Source of the DNA: Deltaproteobacteria bacterium
GTDB lineage: Bacteria; Desulfobacterota; DSM-4660; Desulfatiglandales; B25-G16
Assembly: GCA_003646935.1 (NCBI GenBank)
Contig: QMLW01000109.1
Location: 1-6,694, forward strand
Direction: 5' to 3'
Length of the DNA: 6,694 nucleotides
Part shown: positions 5,978 through 6,694 of the stretch, piece by piece
Position numbering within the stretch: the stretch's first letter is position 1
How the letters are laid out: the number at the start of each line of letters is the position of its first letter
Made by a program: the position numbers and the translations under genes
Notes under the pieces: model-generated
Seen by the model: the letters and a program-made list of their open reading frames with translations, nothing else
Databases searched by the model: none
What the model was told of the DNA's origin: nothing

Positions 5978-6694
5978 CACCGACGATCAAGCCACCTTAT
6001 CCGTTGTGGATATATGCAAGAGCTTCGGCGGTCTGCTCGCGGTGGATAAGCTGAGCCTTTCGGTGCGAAAGGGAGAGCTTCTGGGCATTATCGGGCCCAA
6101 CGGCTCAGGCAAGACCACGCTAGTCAACCTGATCACGGGATTTGTAGCGCCCGATTCCGGGAGGGTGATCTTCAAGGGGTCCGACATAACCGGGAAGATG
6201 CCTTACAAGATAGCAGATCTGGGTGTGGCACGGACCTTTCAACTGGTGAAACCATTCTACCAGCTCCCCGCCTTTAAAAACCTCATCATTCCCCTGTACT
6301 CTCCCCGAGTAAAGAAGCTGAGGGGAGGGAAGTACGGCGAGAGGGACGATGTGGCCATTGATCTTTTGGAGGAGGTGGGCTTTGAGCGGGATTCCTACGT
6401 GCCCTACAAGGTGGCCTCCAGCCTTCCCCATGGCTATCTGAAACGCCTCGAGCTCGCACGCTGTCTCGCGCTTCGCTCGGAACTGCTCATCCTCGATGAG
6501 CTCTTCTCCGGTATGTCCATGTCCGAGGTGGCCAGTACCCTACCGATCATCGAAAGGCTTCACGAAGAAGGGTTTACGATCATCATGGTGGAACACAGGC
6601 TCAGGGAGCTATTCAGGGTAGCGAATCGAGTGATTGCGCTGAACTTCGGAAGAAAGATCGCTGATGGTTCTCCCCAGGAGGTAATGGAGAGCGA
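5970..6694 (+). CDS. livG: LivG-type ATPase subunit with divergent signature motif (3' end cut by window edge)
   Basis: Cytoplasmic ATPase that powers the LivHM-type channel; 241 residues are visible and perhaps 10-20 are missing. The TTG start at 5970 overlaps livM by 8 nt and has AGAGGA at 5955-5960, 9 nt upstream. A later GTG at 6006 would cut off the first beta strand. Motifs: aromatic A-loop region SFGGLLAVDKL (18-28), Walker A GPNGSGKTT (42-50), Q-loop ARTFQ (Q91), Walker B LLILDE (D176, catalytic E177), and switch His in MVEHR (H209). All catalytic residues are present, so it should be active. The signature is SLPHGYLKRLELAR (151-164): LPHGY in place of LSGGQ or the usual LivG LxYGQ. 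The residue after the Walker B Glu is Leu rather than Pro, and the D-loop reads SGMSMSE. A LivF-type partner ATPase would be expected just downstream. Confidence 0.92.
   Translation, partial: MDSTDDQATLSVVDICKSFGGLLAVDKLSLSVRKGELLGIIGPNGSGKTTLVNLITGFVAPDSGRVIFKGSDITGKMPYKIADLGVARTFQLVKPFYQLPAFKNLIIPLYSPRVKKLRGGKYGERDDVAIDLLEEVGFERDSYVPYKVASSLPHGYLKRLELARCLALRSELLILDELFSGMSMSEVASTLPIIERLHEEGFTIIMVEHRLRELFRVANRVIALNFGRKIADGSPQEVMES

Overview
The window is bacterial chromosomal DNA with four parts. (1) Bases 1-1456 hold the 3' two-thirds of a glutaminyl-tRNA synthetase gene. Its product carries an extra C-terminal OB-fold tRNA-binding domain of the MetG-C/Trbp111/EMAP-II type. (2) Bases 1457-2313 form a visibly AT-richer accessory stretch with two short overlapping genes: a DUF6922-like protein and an AbiEii/AbiGii-type nucleotidyltransferase that appears to have lost its middle in frame. 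Together they look like a toxin-antitoxin-like pair, or the remains of one. (3) Bases 2314-2734 contain no convincing gene. They hold a candidate sigma-70 promoter and a structured leader in front of the transporter operon. (4) Bases 2735-6694 encode a branched-chain-amino-acid-type (HAAT/Liv) ABC importer in the order binding protein, LivH permease, LivM permease, LivG ATPase. The ATPase runs off the right edge, and a LivF-type ATPase would be expected next.

The organism is probably a Gram-negative anaerobe, perhaps an uncultured Desulfobacterota (former Deltaproteobacteria) member. The reasons are a bacterial-type GlnRS (direct Gln-tRNA charging), a binding protein with a Sec signal peptide rather than a lipobox, moderate-to-high GC in the core genes, and a Liv ATPase whose divergent signature I associate, from memory only, with that group. 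This assignment is inference.

The transporter genes clearly work as one unit. The binding protein has a strong Shine-Dalgarno site and is followed by an 11-bp hairpin without a T tract. Next comes LivH with a poor ribosome site, then LivM 1 nt downstream, then LivG overlapping LivM by 8 nt from a TTG start. This layout fits high expression of the periplasmic binding protein and lower expression of the membrane and ATPase subunits. The substrate cannot be told from sequence alone. The most noteworthy items are the GlnRS fusion, the internally shortened AbiEii-like protein beside a DUF6922 partner, the structured leader, and the non-canonical signature and Walker B residues of the ATPase.
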